A DNA stretch of 48,398 nt, taken from positions 1-48,398 of the forward strand of contig JAWOGN010000320.1 in NCBI GenBank assembly GCA_046496815.1. Direction: 5' to 3'. A program made the translations under genes and the position numbers. Source of the stretch: JAWOGN01 sp046496815 (GTDB lineage Bacteria; Desulfobacterota; DSM-4660; Desulfatiglandales; Desulfatiglandaceae). Of this stretch, positions 24,788 through 34,365 are shown one piece after another; position 1 is the stretch's first letter; each line of letters opens with the position of its first letter. The notes under the pieces were generated by a model, which was not told the origin of the DNA, made no database searches, and worked only from the letters and a program-made list of their open reading frames with translations.

Positions 24788-25308
24788 GATATCTTATTGA
24801 TTCGTTGACACCTTGCTCGATTGGGCGAGAGGTGCGGTTCGAAACTCCAAATGTTGGATTTGGGGATGATGTGATACGCACTGCCGAAAAAGGCCGGCAG
24901 GCCTTCCCTTTGCGGCGTCAAATGCTCCTCGATATTTCCGGCCGCTGTATCTTCCCAAACACCCTGTGTTTCATAGAAAAACCGAAGGCCTCAAATCCGG
25001 GGGTTCAGGCGCCTCCTGTGCCTTTCGCAGACGGATAATCGCCTTGACTCCGTCCATAGCTATCATTTAACGTGCATGAATGCAAATGATATACTGCCCG
25101 TGCATGCGGTGATGGGCAAGCAAGCGAACCAATCCCGGTGACTATCCGGCTGCTTGAGAAACGGTTCCTGAATCGACCGGTTCGCGTATGCTGTTACTTC
25201 ACTTCCTTCGGGCCGACATCCGGAAAAATGCCGGCAGAGAAGCCGCATCGGCGCTTATAAGATTAACCTATATCTTTTTTCAACCTATATAGAGCGGAGC
25301 TTACACGC
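24788..25308. other. Divergent intergenic region, nothing recognised
   Basis: About 520 bases between the minus-strand Nudix gene and the plus-strand GNAT gene. It must hold promoters for both directions, but I found no convincing boxes, hairpins or small genes. Confidence 0.4.
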
Positions 25309-25896
25309 ATGACACCGCACCGGATTCCTGGGGACCTATTTAACGATTACCCGAAAGAAGTTATCCTCAAAGATGGCACCGGCGTCACCTTGCGTCCTCT
25401 GAGGAAAGGGGATGAACGCCCTCTGTTTGAGATGTTCAAGCGGTTCTCGGCGGATGATTTGTGGTTTCTGGATCATGATGTGTCCGATCGGGAGTTAATC
25501 GCTGAGTGGATCACCGATCTGGATTTGAATCGGAGGATAGCCACGGTTGCCCTGCTCGAAGGACATATCGTCGCCAACGCCGTCCTGATGTTAGAGGGCG
25601 GTGGTGCCGAAAGCCACATTGGAAAAATCAGGATTTCGGTGGATCCGAGCTATCGAGATAAACGCTTGGGAACCTGGATGCTTCTTGATCTGATCAATCT
25701 TGCAATTGCCATTGGATTAAAGATGTTGGTAATGCGTCTCGTTCAGGATAGGGATGCCGCGGTCATCAACGGGATCAAAAAACTTGAATTTGCTGAGAAG
25801 GCGATCCTGCAGGATTACCTCATGGGAAGAGAGGGAAAACCCCACAATCTCGTTATCATGACAAAGCGCCTTCCCAGCCGATATTACGATTTTTGA
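25309..25896 (+). CDS. GNAT-family N-acetyltransferase
   Basis: 195-residue acetyl-CoA-dependent acyltransferase of the GNAT superfamily. The core segment (IGKIRISVDPSYRDKRLG followed by TWMLLDLINLAIAIGLKML) is motif A, with the V-x-x-x-x-R-x-x-x-x-G acetyl-CoA loop as VDPSYRDKRLG, followed by a C-terminal GIKKLEFAEKAILQDY typical of protein- or small-molecule acetyltransferases. The substrate is not evident. The stop is one base before the uvrC start, so the two genes are likely translated from one message. Confidence 0.88.
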   Translation: MTPHRIPGDLFNDYPKEVILKDGTGVTLRPLRKGDERPLFEMFKRFSADDLWFLDHDVSDRELIAEWITDLDLNRRIATVALLEGHIVANAVLMLEGGGAESHIGKIRISVDPSYRDKRLGTWMLLDLINLAIAIGLKMLVMRLVQDRDAAVINGIKKLEFAEKAILQDYLMGREGKPHNLVIMTKRLPSRYYDF

Positions 25897-25897
25897 C

Positions 25898-27730
25898 ATG
25901 GATCAGGCCGTTCATTTGCAGCATGATTTGGATCTCGTCAGGCTCCGGCATACGCTCCCGGATAAACCGGGGGTTTATCTTTTCAAAGACCCCACAGGGC
26001 GTGTGATTTATGTGGGAAAAGCCAAAAGCCTTCGGAAACGGGTCCTTTCCTACCTCAGGTCTCCTGCGAATCTTCCGCACAAAACCGCAAAGATGATGAC
26101 AAGGGCCTCCGGCCTTGATTATCTGCTGACGCGCACTGAAAAGGAAGCATTCATCCTTGAAGGCAATCTCATCAAAAAGCATATACCCCGCTACAACGTT
26201 GTGCTCCGGGATGACAAGCGATACCCCTGCCTGCGACTTGATATCAACGCACCCTATCCGCGACTGAATATCGTACGGAAAATTAAAAAAGACGGAGCGC
26301 TCTATTTCGGTCCCTTTTCTTCTGCAAATGCCGTTCGCAGTACGCTCAAATTTATTGAACGGGTTTTCCCGATCCGCAAATGCACAAGCAAGGGATTGCC
26401 GAAACGCACAAGGCCCTGCCTGAATTACGAGATGGACAAATGCCTGGCCCCGTGCACCCAAAAAATTTCTATTTCGGATTACAAGGAGATTGTGCATCAG
26501 GTCAGGTTTTTCTTGGAAGGGCGAAATCGGGAGTTGATTGAACAGTTGCGAAGGAAAATGGTTGAGGCGGGGGAGCAATTGGAATTCGAGCGCGCCGCGA
26601 AAATAAGAGATCAGATAAAAGCAATAGAAAAGACCGTGGAACGTCAACATGTGGTATCTCCGAAGATGGAGGATCAGGATGTCGTAGCGGTTTCGGAAAA
26701 AGAGGATCTGTATCAGCTCGTGGTTTTATTTGTCCGCAAGGGCGCCCTGGTGGGAAGTCGGGATTATGTGCTCAGGCATTCGGGGGGCACCGCTTCCGAG
26801 GTCATGGAAGGTTTTTTGAAACAGTACTATCTCCGCGACGCGTTTATCCCGAAATGTATTCTCATTTCCGAGGCGATTGCGGACCTTCACTCAATTTCGG
26901 ACGGGTTGAGTGCCTTGCGCGGACACAAGGTGGCGATCCAAACGCCTCTGAGAGGAGAAAAGCGCCGATTGGTGCGTATGGCCCTCGCAAATGCGGAAAA
27001 CCTATTGAACAGCCGTTCGGAAAATCAAAGGGCTGATCTCATGGATCTGGTGCAATCGACACTCGACCTGAAAAGGTCACCCAAACGCATCGAAGGTCTT
27101 GATATTTCAAATCTGAACGGGGATGAAGCCGTGGGATCGGTTGTCTCCTTTGTTGACGGGGTATCCCATCGCGCCGGTTACCGCAACTATAAAATAAAAG
27201 CCGTCGAGGGTATTGATGATTACGGTATGATGACGGAATTGATCGAGAGAAGGGTCAAAAAAAGCCCACTGCCGCAACTGTTTTTGGTAGACGGAGGGAA
27301 AGGGCACCTTTCCGCTGTGAAAAGAGTGCTTGATAAATTGCCTGTCTCTCGCGCCCCTGAAGTCATCTCCATTGCGAAGCCCGTCGAAAACCGAGGGGAG
27401 AAATCGGACAAGATCTACGTTCCGGGACGAAAGAATCCTATGGGGCTCAGGGGCGATCATCCCGTCCTCCTTCTCATGATGCGAATTCGAGATGAGGCGC
27501 ATCGTCGGGCCGTGACCTATCACCGGAGGCTACGCGCCAAGACCATGAGGGAGTCGGAACTGGACCGCATCCCCGGCATCGGGAAAAAAAGGAAAAAGGC
27601 GTTGCTCGCGAACTTTGAAGACATCGCCGCAGTTGCCGCCGCAAGTGCCGATGACTTGGCCCGTCTTCCGGGGATAAATCGGGCCTTGGCGCACGAAATC
27701 GTCCATTTTTTTCGTAAAAACAGGGAATGA
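25898..27730 (+). CDS. uvrC: Excinuclease ABC subunit C
   Basis: Nuclease subunit of UvrABC nucleotide excision repair, 610 residues as expected. N-terminal GIY-YIG domain (PGVYLFKDPTGRVIYVGKAK) makes the 3' incision; a Cys-rich segment with CLNYEMDKCLAPC follows; the UVR motif (LEFERAAKIRDQIKAIE) binds UvrB; the RNase H-like C-terminal domain (GLDISNLNGDEAVGSVVSF, LFLVDGGKGHL) makes the 5' incision; tandem helix-hairpin-helix (LDRIPGIGKKRKKALL, LARLPGINRALA) ends the protein. No obvious LexA box is seen upstream, where the gene is coupled to the GNAT gene. Confidence 0.97.
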   Translation: MDQAVHLQHDLDLVRLRHTLPDKPGVYLFKDPTGRVIYVGKAKSLRKRVLSYLRSPANLPHKTAKMMTRASGLDYLLTRTEKEAFILEGNLIKKHIPRYNVVLRDDKRYPCLRLDINAPYPRLNIVRKIKKDGALYFGPFSSANAVRSTLKFIERVFPIRKCTSKGLPKRTRPCLNYEMDKCLAPCTQKISISDYKEIVHQVRFFLEGRNRELIEQLRRKMVEAGEQLEFERAAKIRDQIKAIEKTVERQHVVSPKMEDQDVVAVSEKEDLYQLVVLFVRKGALVGSRDYVLRHSGGTASEVMEGFLKQYYLRDAFIPKCILISEAIADLHSISDGLSALRGHKVAIQTPLRGEKRRLVRMALANAENLLNSRSENQRADLMDLVQSTLDLKRSPKRIEGLDISNLNGDEAVGSVVSFVDGVSHRAGYRNYKIKAVEGIDDYGMMTELIERRVKKSPLPQLFLVDGGKGHLSAVKRVLDKLPVSRAPEVISIAKPVENRGEKSDKIYVPGRKNPMGLRGDHPVLLLMMRIRDEAHRRAVTYHRRLRAKTMRESELDRIPGIGKKRKKALLANFEDIAAVAAASADDLARLPGINRALAHEIVHFFRKNRE

Positions 27731-27819
27731 TCGCGCCGAATTCCTGATGGGGTTGACATCTTAAACCCAGGTTTGATACCGTAGCGGCGTGTCTAATTCC
27801 GTTGAGATAAGAGTGGCCT

Positions 27820-28728
27820 GTGACTTCTAAAAAACTCACCATATTCGTGGTGCCCGACGGAACAAGCCGGGTCAGACAATTCAAAATCCCCCGTTTTCTG
27901 CCGCTTATTTTTTGTATTCTCTTCTTGTCCATTTCCGTCATGGCGCTTTGGAGTATCCGAGACTATCAAGTCATAAAGACCCGGATGCCTCAGCTCTCCC
28001 GCTTGCAGATGGAGAATAAGCTTCAAAAAACGCAGTTGCAGCATTTGGCCCGGCGAATTGATGAAACGCTCACGCGGATGTGCGAACTGAAGGAATTTGA
28101 TCGCAAACTGAAAATCATGGTAAACTTGGAAAATGGGGATGAAGCGCAGGAATTTCAGGGAATCGGCGGCTCCGAACCCGGTGCACAACGCCCGCTGCTA
28201 ACGATGGCCGGAAACCGCGCGGAGTTTTTTCGATCCATGCACCGCTCGTTGGACGCGCTTGACAGCGAAATTACGACCAGCGAACAGGATAAGGCCGAGC
28301 TTTATAAATTTCTTGAAAACCAAAAAGTAATACTGGCATCTACGCCATCCATTTGGCCGACGAAGGGTTGGCTGAGTTCCCGCTTCGGGTACCGAATGTC
28401 CCCTTTCACAGGCAAAAAGGAATTCCACAAAGGAATCGACATATCCACGAGAATCGGGGCCCCCATTGTCGCCCCGGCAGATGGGATCGTATCGAAAGTT
28501 TACCAGGACCGTGGATACGGGAATGTCTTGTGCATTCATCATGGATATGGCGTAAGCACAAAATACGCCCATCTCAAGAATGCGCTTGTTAAAAAGGGAC
28601 AATTTGTCAACCGGGGTGAAACCATAGCGCTCGTGGGTAAAACCGGCCGAACCACGGGACCGCATCTGCATTATGAAGTGCATTTGAATAAGGTTGCCGT
28701 CGATCCGCTTCGATATATTTTCAACTAG
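27820..28728 (+). CDS. Membrane-anchored M23 metallopeptidase
   Basis: LytM-type peptidoglycan endopeptidase-like protein of 302 residues. One N-terminal membrane helix (about residues 26-46, FLPLIFCILFLSISVMAL) anchors it in the inner membrane, followed by a helical coiled-coil region (about 60-165) and a C-terminal M23 domain (about 185-300) with GYRMSPFTGKKEFHKGIDIS (HxxxD) and HLHYEV (HxH); the zinc ligands are intact, so the enzyme should be active. The start is GTG. It follows uvrC by 90 bases and precedes secA. Similar proteins act in cell-wall remodelling or division. Confidence 0.9.
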   Translation: MTSKKLTIFVVPDGTSRVRQFKIPRFLPLIFCILFLSISVMALWSIRDYQVIKTRMPQLSRLQMENKLQKTQLQHLARRIDETLTRMCELKEFDRKLKIMVNLENGDEAQEFQGIGGSEPGAQRPLLTMAGNRAEFFRSMHRSLDALDSEITTSEQDKAELYKFLENQKVILASTPSIWPTKGWLSSRFGYRMSPFTGKKEFHKGIDISTRIGAPIVAPADGIVSKVYQDRGYGNVLCIHHGYGVSTKYAHLKNALVKKGQFVNRGETIALVGKTGRTTGPHLHYEVHLNKVAVDPLRYIFN

Positions 28729-28972
28729 TTTTTCACGCATCCCCTCTGTCTTGCGAGCTTCTTAATTTGAAAGTGGACCCGATGTTTTTGAAATGTTTCA
28801 CCGCTTCAGCCGTATGGGCCTGAAAGATCATCCCGCTGCCTCCCCTGCAAACGCTCCGCGTCCATAATTTCTTGCTTTTTCAGGTACAAAGTTCTTAAAT
28901 ACTTTCTTTTCGATCTCTTGGCCCCTTAAAGGGTGATCAAATCAGCAACTTAGCCCGGTTCGGTAGGAAACC

Positions 28973-31831
28973 ATGTTTGGAAAAGTCATAAAAGGTGTTT
29001 TTGGTAGTAAAAATGAGCGGGAATTGAAGCGGATGGCGCCATTGGTCGATGAGATCAATCGGCTTGAACCGGAATTTCAAGCCCTTTCAGATTCACAGCT
29101 TAAAGGAAAAACCGCCGAATACAAAAGCCGGATTTCGAATGGGGAAACTTTGGACGAACTTCTGCCCGCGGCGTTCGCAGCGGTAAGAGAGGCCTCGGTG
29201 CGGGTTTTGGGAATGCGGCATTTCGATGTCCAATTGATCGGCGGCATTGTGCTTCATCGAGGAATTATCGCCGAGATGAAAACGGGTGAAGGGAAGACGC
29301 TTGCTGCGACGCTGCCCCTTTATTTGAATGCGTTGACGGGTCGAGGTGTCCATCTGGTGACGGTAAACGATTATCTGGCCCAACGGGATGCCGAATGGAT
29401 GGGGGGAATTTATAACGCCTTAGGCCTTTCTGTGGGGGTGATCATCCACGGGATGGATGACTCGGAAAGAAGGGATGCTTACCAATGCGACATCACCTAT
29501 GGAACCAACAATGAATTCGGCTTCGATTACCTCCGCGATAACATGAAATTCGATCTCGAGGATTTCGTGCAGAGAGATTTTTACTATGCCATCGTCGACG
29601 AGGTGGACAGTATTCTGATTGATGAGGCGAGAACCCCTTTGATTATCAGCGGACCGGTGGAGCGGGGCGAAAACAAAATTTACATGGAGGTCAAATCCCA
29701 TGTCATCAATCTCAAGAAAAAGCAGGCCGCCATCATACGTTCGCTTTTAAAAGAGGCGAAAGAGAGTCTTCACGCGGGAAATTTAGAAGAAAAAACAATC
29801 GAAACCCTCGTTCAAATCAAAAGAGGCGATCCCAAAAATCCGGTTTTTCTGGAGATTCTTTCTGAGAATCAGGCGCTGAAAAAGCAGATCGACAGAACAG
29901 AGAGTATGTTCAGTTCACAAAAACTTCTTCCCGAATTGGATCAAATTCTCTTCTGTACCATTGATGAACGCAGCAATTCCGTGGAACTCACCGATAAAGG
30001 AATCAAGCTGCTTTCAAGCAGCGACCTGGGTGACTTTGTTCTCCCCGACCTAGATGCGGAAAGTCAAGCCTTGCGGGAAGATGAACTGCCCAACGAGGAA
30101 GAAAAAGTCGAGCGGCTTAAGGAGCTTGAAGCACGATACATGAGAACCTCAGAGCTCCTGCATGCGACCCAGCAGCTCATCAAAGCCTACTGGCTGTTTG
30201 AAAAGGATGTCCAATACGTTCTGAAAGACGGCCAGGTCATGATCGTAGATGAATTCACGGGCCGCATGATGCCCGGGCGCCGATGGAGCGACGGGCTCCA
30301 CCAAGCCGTCGAGGCCAAGGAGGGCGTGAGCGTCGCGGGTGAAAATCAGACCTTGGCCACGATCACCTTTCAAAATTTTTTTCGAATGTACGAAAAACTT
30401 GCGGGCATGACAGGAACCGCCGATACGGAGGCAGCGGAATTCAACAATATTTACAAACTGGATGTCATGGTTATACCGACGAACAAAAAAATGATCCGCG
30501 ATGACTACCCTGATGTGATCTACAAATCAGAAAGGGAAAAATTCAAAGCTGTCGTAGAGGAAATCAAAACGCTGCATGAAAAGGGGCAGCCGGTTCTGGT
30601 GGGGACCATCTCCATTGAAAAATCGGAAATGCTAAGCAAGATGCTGAAAAGGGCCGGAATTCCTCATTCTGTCTTGAATGCCAAGCACCATCAACAGGAA
30701 GCGGAAATTATTGCCAACGCAGGTCAAGCAAAGACCGTAACCATTTCCACAAATATGGCCGGCAGAGGAACCGACATTGTGCTCGGGGAAGGCGTACGGG
30801 AGTTGAATGGCCTCCACATTCTCGGGACCGAACGGCATGAGAGTCGTCGTATCGACAACCAGTTGAGGGGACGATCGGGCAGGCAAGGCGATCCCGGCTC
30901 TTCTCGTTTTTATCTCTCCCTGGAGGACGATCTCCTTCGGATTTTCGGCTCTGAGAGAATTTCATCCTTAATGGGACGGATGGGTATGGAAGAAGGCGAA
31001 CCCATCGAGCACAACCTGATCTCCCGGGGCATTGAAAATGCTCAGAAAAAAGTGGAAGGCCATAACTTTGATATCAGAAAGCACTTGCTCGAATATGACG
31101 ACGTGATGAACAAACACCGGGAGATTATCTACTCCCTGCGTAAGGAAATCCTGGATGGCCATGGTCTTGGAGAGATCATGGAGAGCATGATTGATGAGAA
31201 AGTGGCGGCCCTGGTGGAAAAATGGATAGACCCAAAGGAATATCCCGAAAACTGGGAAATTCAGGGCCTGATGGATACTTCTTCCAGGCTTTTCGGATTC
31301 CGGCCGAAAATCGGTCCTGAGGATATGGGAGAAGAGGCATTTGACAAAGTCAAATTGGAGGATTTGACCGAATTGATCGCGGAACAGGTTCGGAGTGCTT
31401 ACCAACAGAAAGTGAAACTTTTTGGAAAAGAAGACCTGGAACGGATTGAGCGATTGATAATGCTTCAAATCATCGATAATCAATGGGTTGGGCATCTTCA
31501 GGACATGGAACATATGAAGGAAGGCATTGGCCTCAGAGGCTATGGGCAACTGGATCCGCTCAAAGAGTATCAAAAGGAAGGGTTTGCACTTTTTGGGGAG
31601 TTGATGGATCGGATTCGGGAAGAAACCCTGAGTACGCTTTTTCGTATCCAACTCATGCGGCGTGAAAGGGATGTGATGCCCAAGAAGCAGAATAAGCCGA
31701 TCCACCTCAGCCATGGAGACGCTGGTGGGACACCCGCCACGGTTCGGCGAAAAGGAAAAAAAATCGGACGAAATGATCCGTGCCCGTGCGGGAGCGGAAA
31801 GAAGTTTAAGAAATGTTGCGGCGCGAAATGA
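28973..31831 (+). CDS. secA: Preprotein translocase ATPase SecA
   Basis: ATP-driven motor of the Sec export pathway. At 952 residues it is longer than E. coli SecA (901). Visible parts: AEMKTGEGKT (Walker A), DEVDSILIDEARTPLIISGP (DEAD-type box), LAGMTGTADTEA, TISTNMAGRGTDI, GRSGRQGDPG (second helicase domain) and a C-terminal SEC-C zinc tail CPCGSGKKFKKCC. After IISGP a helical insert of roughly 60 residues (KKKQAAIIRSLLKEAKESL through ENQALKKQIDRTESMF) is absent from E. coli and B. subtilis SecA but resembles the insert in Bacteroidota-type SecA. All catalytic residues are retained. The upstream 244-base gap has no clear SecM-like or other regulatory ORF. Confidence 0.97.
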   Translation: MFGKVIKGVFGSKNERELKRMAPLVDEINRLEPEFQALSDSQLKGKTAEYKSRISNGETLDELLPAAFAAVREASVRVLGMRHFDVQLIGGIVLHRGIIAEMKTGEGKTLAATLPLYLNALTGRGVHLVTVNDYLAQRDAEWMGGIYNALGLSVGVIIHGMDDSERRDAYQCDITYGTNNEFGFDYLRDNMKFDLEDFVQRDFYYAIVDEVDSILIDEARTPLIISGPVERGENKIYMEVKSHVINLKKKQAAIIRSLLKEAKESLHAGNLEEKTIETLVQIKRGDPKNPVFLEILSENQALKKQIDRTESMFSSQKLLPELDQILFCTIDERSNSVELTDKGIKLLSSSDLGDFVLPDLDAESQALREDELPNEEEKVERLKELEARYMRTSELLHATQQLIKAYWLFEKDVQYVLKDGQVMIVDEFTGRMMPGRRWSDGLHQAVEAKEGVSVAGENQTLATITFQNFFRMYEKLAGMTGTADTEAAEFNNIYKLDVMVIPTNKKMIRDDYPDVIYKSEREKFKAVVEEIKTLHEKGQPVLVGTISIEKSEMLSKMLKRAGIPHSVLNAKHHQQEAEIIANAGQAKTVTISTNMAGRGTDIVLGEGVRELNGLHILGTERHESRRIDNQLRGRSGRQGDPGSSRFYLSLEDDLLRIFGSERISSLMGRMGMEEGEPIEHNLISRGIENAQKKVEGHNFDIRKHLLEYDDVMNKHREIIYSLRKEILDGHGLGEIMESMIDEKVAALVEKWIDPKEYPENWEIQGLMDTSSRLFGFRPKIGPEDMGEEAFDKVKLEDLTELIAEQVRSAYQQKVKLFGKEDLERIERLIMLQIIDNQWVGHLQDMEHMKEGIGLRGYGQLDPLKEYQKEGFALFGELMDRIREETLSTLFRIQLMRRERDVMPKKQNKPIHLSHGDAGGTPATVRRKGKKIGRNDPCPCGSGKKFKKCCGAK

Positions 31832-31853
31832 GCTTGACCGAGAAAACTTTTTT

Positions 31854-33089
31854 ATGCCTGATGGACCGCAACCCCTCTCACTCATCGGTGATGACCCTAT
31901 GACCCCAGTTGATTACATAGTTCCCGGATTTAAGGCGTCCGCGGTGTCGGCGGGACTCAAAAAAGATGGCGTGTTGGATCTTGCACTCATCTTCTCCGAA
32001 AAGGAGGCGGCGGCAGTGGGCGTTTTCACCACCAATCTGGTAAAGGCGGCGCCGGTCGTTTTGAGCCGGGAAAATCTTCGAAGCGGAAAGGCACGGGCCA
32101 TTATCGCGAATGCTGGAAATGCCAATGCCTGCACCGGGACTTCGGGGCTTGCGGATGCCCGCAGGACTGCGGAATTGGTCGCCGCGAGGTTGGGAATCGC
32201 TCCCTCCGATGTGCTCGTCGCCTCCACCGGCGTTATCGGCCGACCGTTGCAGATGAACCGCATTGAAAAAGTCATACCCGACCTGACATCCGGGCTTTCC
32301 CCCCAGGGCATCTCAATGGTGGCGCGGGCGATACTGACCACCGATTCCTTTGTAAAAATCAGCCATTTTGAAGACCACGCAGGTGGCGTGCCATACAGGA
32401 TTTTGGGTGTAGCCAAAGGTGCCGGCATGATCATGCCGAACATGGCAACCATGCTCTGTTTTATCATCAGCGATATCCGGATTGACGCACCCGACTTGAA
32501 AGGCGCGGCCCTTTCTTCGGTTCATTCCACATTTAATCGAATCACTGTGGATGGAGACACCAGCACCAACGATGCGGTCCTGATCATGGCCAATGGGAAG
32601 GCGGGGAACAGAACACTGACCGAAGCGGACTCCAAACGTTTCACCCGCGGTCTTGAGAAAGTGACGGGGGACCTCGCACACATGATTGTTCAAGACGGTG
32701 AGGGTGCCACCAAGCTGATCCACATTGTCCTGAAAGGCGCTCACAGTGCTTCCGATGCGTTGAGCGCTGCAAGAACAGTGGCGAATTCCAGCCTTTTTAA
32801 AACCGCTTGTTACGGCGAGGATCCCAACTGGGGCAGAATCATGGCTGCCCTCGGCAGAGCCGGTATCCGGATGGAACCCGCGCACGTGGATATTTGGATT
32901 GATAGTGTACAGATCGTTTCCGGAGGTTTGGGAAAAGGCTCCGGGCCCGAACAAAATGCCGCCGAAAAAATGAGTCAAAAGCAGTTTTGCGTGACGATCG
33001 ACCTGCATCAGGGTAATTTCCAGGACCATATCTTTACCTGTGATCTCACACACGAATATGTGACAATCAATGCAGACTACCGGACGTAG
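31854..33089 (+). CDS. argJ: Bifunctional glutamate N-acetyltransferase/amino-acid acetyltransferase ArgJ
   Basis: Arginine biosynthesis enzyme that recycles acetyl from acetylornithine to glutamate, and in the bifunctional form also uses acetyl-CoA. The autocleavage site is visible as MIMPNMATMLCF, where the Thr of ATML becomes the N-terminal nucleophile of the beta chain; GDTSTNDAVLIMANG and the C-terminal YGEDPNWGRIMAALGRAG complete the family pattern. I place the start at ATG 31854 (411 residues), 22 bases after secA; ATG 31899 is an alternative, and neither has a good ribosome site. The frame is open into the end of secA without being coding there. Mono- versus bifunctional cannot be settled by eye. 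Confidence 0.95.
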   Translation: MPDGPQPLSLIGDDPMTPVDYIVPGFKASAVSAGLKKDGVLDLALIFSEKEAAAVGVFTTNLVKAAPVVLSRENLRSGKARAIIANAGNANACTGTSGLADARRTAELVAARLGIAPSDVLVASTGVIGRPLQMNRIEKVIPDLTSGLSPQGISMVARAILTTDSFVKISHFEDHAGGVPYRILGVAKGAGMIMPNMATMLCFIISDIRIDAPDLKGAALSSVHSTFNRITVDGDTSTNDAVLIMANGKAGNRTLTEADSKRFTRGLEKVTGDLAHMIVQDGEGATKLIHIVLKGAHSASDALSAARTVANSSLFKTACYGEDPNWGRIMAALGRAGIRMEPAHVDIWIDSVQIVSGGLGKGSGPEQNAAEKMSQKQFCVTIDLHQGNFQDHIFTCDLTHEYVTINADYRT

Positions 33090-33276
33090 ATTGCATCGAG
33101 CCGGCGGCATGTGGATTTGCGCCGGGATTCAGTAAGAACATTTCATGCCGCTGATGATCTCGGTGAACATTTCATGAAATATATTTTGATTCGATGAACC
33201 TCGGTTTACCCGTTCCGCCTCAAAATTAAATAATCCGAAAAAAACGCGAACCGGATCAAAATTTCAGGGGGCTACC

Positions 33277-33930
33277 GTGTTGGATTCAATGAAAAAAACG
33301 AAGCTCGATCGACCCATGGTTTTGGCAACGCGCAATGAGGGGAAGATTTCCGAGTTCAGACAGCTTCTGAGTGATTTTGATGTCAAGATAAAAAGTCTCA
33401 ATGATTTCGGCCCGATTCCTCCCGTGGTGGAAGACGGGAAGACTTTCGAAGATAATGCCTATAAAAAGGCCCATTTTACGGCAAGATTTCTCGGGTTGCC
33501 GGCCCTTGCAGACGATTCGGGTCTTCTCGTAGAAGCGCTCGACGGTGCGCCGGGAGTCCTATCGGCTCGCTATGCGGGAAAAGATGCCACCGATGAAATA
33601 AACAATATAAAACTGCTGAAGGCCATGAAGGGTTTGGGGGTAAGAGACGCTTCCTTTGTGTGCACGATCGCTATTGCAGTGCCTGCGGGTCCCGCCCTGA
33701 TATACGAGGGCAGATGTGACGGCCTGATTGCACCAAGGCTTCTCGGAAGAAATGGTTTCGGGTACGATCCGATATTCTTTTTTCCCCCGCTCAAAAAAAC
33801 CTTTGCGCAACTGTCGGCGGCGGAAAAAAATCGTATCAGCCACCGCGGAAAAGCCATGGCAGAACTCAGGAGCGAATTTGATAAGGTTTTGATATGGCTC
33901 AAACAAAGGCTTGCGGCGGCACCATACTAA
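33277..33930 (+). CDS. rdgB: XTP/dITP pyrophosphatase (RdgB/HAM1)
   Basis: House-cleaning nucleotide pyrophosphatase that removes ITP, dITP and XTP. The 217-residue protein shows VLATRNEGKISEFRQLL (substrate-binding T/SxNxxK), FEDNAYKKAHF with the catalytic Glu/Asp, LADDSGLLVEALDGAPGVLS, and GFGYDPIFFFP; SHRGKAM near the end is the base-recognition motif. The start is GTG at 33277 after AGGGGG; an in-frame ATG four codons on is an alternative. It follows argJ by 187 bases. Confidence 0.96.
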   Translation: MLDSMKKTKLDRPMVLATRNEGKISEFRQLLSDFDVKIKSLNDFGPIPPVVEDGKTFEDNAYKKAHFTARFLGLPALADDSGLLVEALDGAPGVLSARYAGKDATDEINNIKLLKAMKGLGVRDASFVCTIAIAVPAGPALIYEGRCDGLIAPRLLGRNGFGYDPIFFFPPLKKTFAQLSAAEKNRISHRGKAMAELRSEFDKVLIWLKQRLAAAPY

Positions 33931-33968
33931 GGGCAACGTGTAACCTTTCTGTGTTCTGTGTCTCACAA

Positions 33969-33996
33969 TTGACAGTGCGGTTTTCATACATATGTT
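33969..33996 (+). promoter_or_regulatory. Candidate sigma-70 promoter for the selenoprotein gene
   Basis: TTGACA (33969-33974), 16 bases, then TATGTT (33991-33996), about 40 bases before the start codon. The -35 is perfect; the -10 matches four of six. Supports transcription of the HesB-like gene independently of rdgB. Confidence 0.5.
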
Positions 33997-34036
33997 TCAT
34001 TTAAATTATGTCTAAAAAAACCTGTAGGAGGTACCT

Positions 34037-34351
34037 ATGTTTGAAGTTACGGAAAAAGCCAGTGAAATGATCAAAGAGTTTCTCAAAGATAAAAAACAGA
34101 TCCCACCCATTCGTATTATGCTGTCGGGCGGTGGCTGATCGGGGCCCTCAATGGGCATGGCTCTGGATGAGTCACGGGAGACCGATGAAGTTTTTGATGA
34201 TCGGGGCATTACCTACGTCATCGACAGGGATTTTCTTGAACGGGTGAAACCTATAAGAGTCGACTACGTCAACTCCGCCATGGGTTCCGGTTTCTCTATT
34301 TCCTCCAGCATGCAAACTGGAGGCTCATGCGGCGGATCTTGTAGTTGCTGA
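34037..34351 (+). CDS. HesB/IscA-like selenoprotein (UGA read as selenocysteine)
   Basis: 104-residue small protein of the HesB/IscA-like family, with an in-frame TGA at codon 34 (34136-34138). It opens as MFEVTEKASEMIKEFLKDKK, reads IRIMLSGGG, then the TGA, then SGPSMGMALDES, and ends QTGGSCGGSCSC. The GGG-U-SGP context equals that of the known HesB-like selenoproteins of delta-group bacteria, where Cys homologues carry C at this site. The reading frame is conserved in character on both sides of TGA, and a strong AGGAGGT lies before the ATG. Three Cys at the C-terminus fit the family's metal-cluster ligands. Automated calling would miss the first 38 codons or split the gene. Function is unknown; iron-sulfur or redox chemistry is inferred from the fold. 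Confidence 0.87.
34139..34170 (+). promoter_or_regulatory. Candidate bacterial SECIS element
   Basis: Directly after the UGA, GGGGCC (34141-34146) can pair with GGCTCT (34159-34164) allowing two G-U pairs, with a 12-base loop containing GGG about 15-17 bases after the UGA. A smaller alternative hairpin GCCC-TCAAT-GGGC (34144-34156) is also possible. Position and loop G fit the loose bacterial SECIS consensus, drawn by eye and not by a folding program. Confidence 0.5.
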
Positions 34352-34365
34352 GAACGGAAAGATCC

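Noticed and set aside
30968..31885. 305-codon minus-strand open frame inside secA
   Set aside because: It is the complement of a strongly conserved gene, has no start site or family features, and is a normal shadow.
33136..33176. Direct repeat GAACATTTCATG twice, 29 bases apart
   Set aside because: Only two short copies in an AT-rich gap; could be a regulator site or chance, too weak to call.
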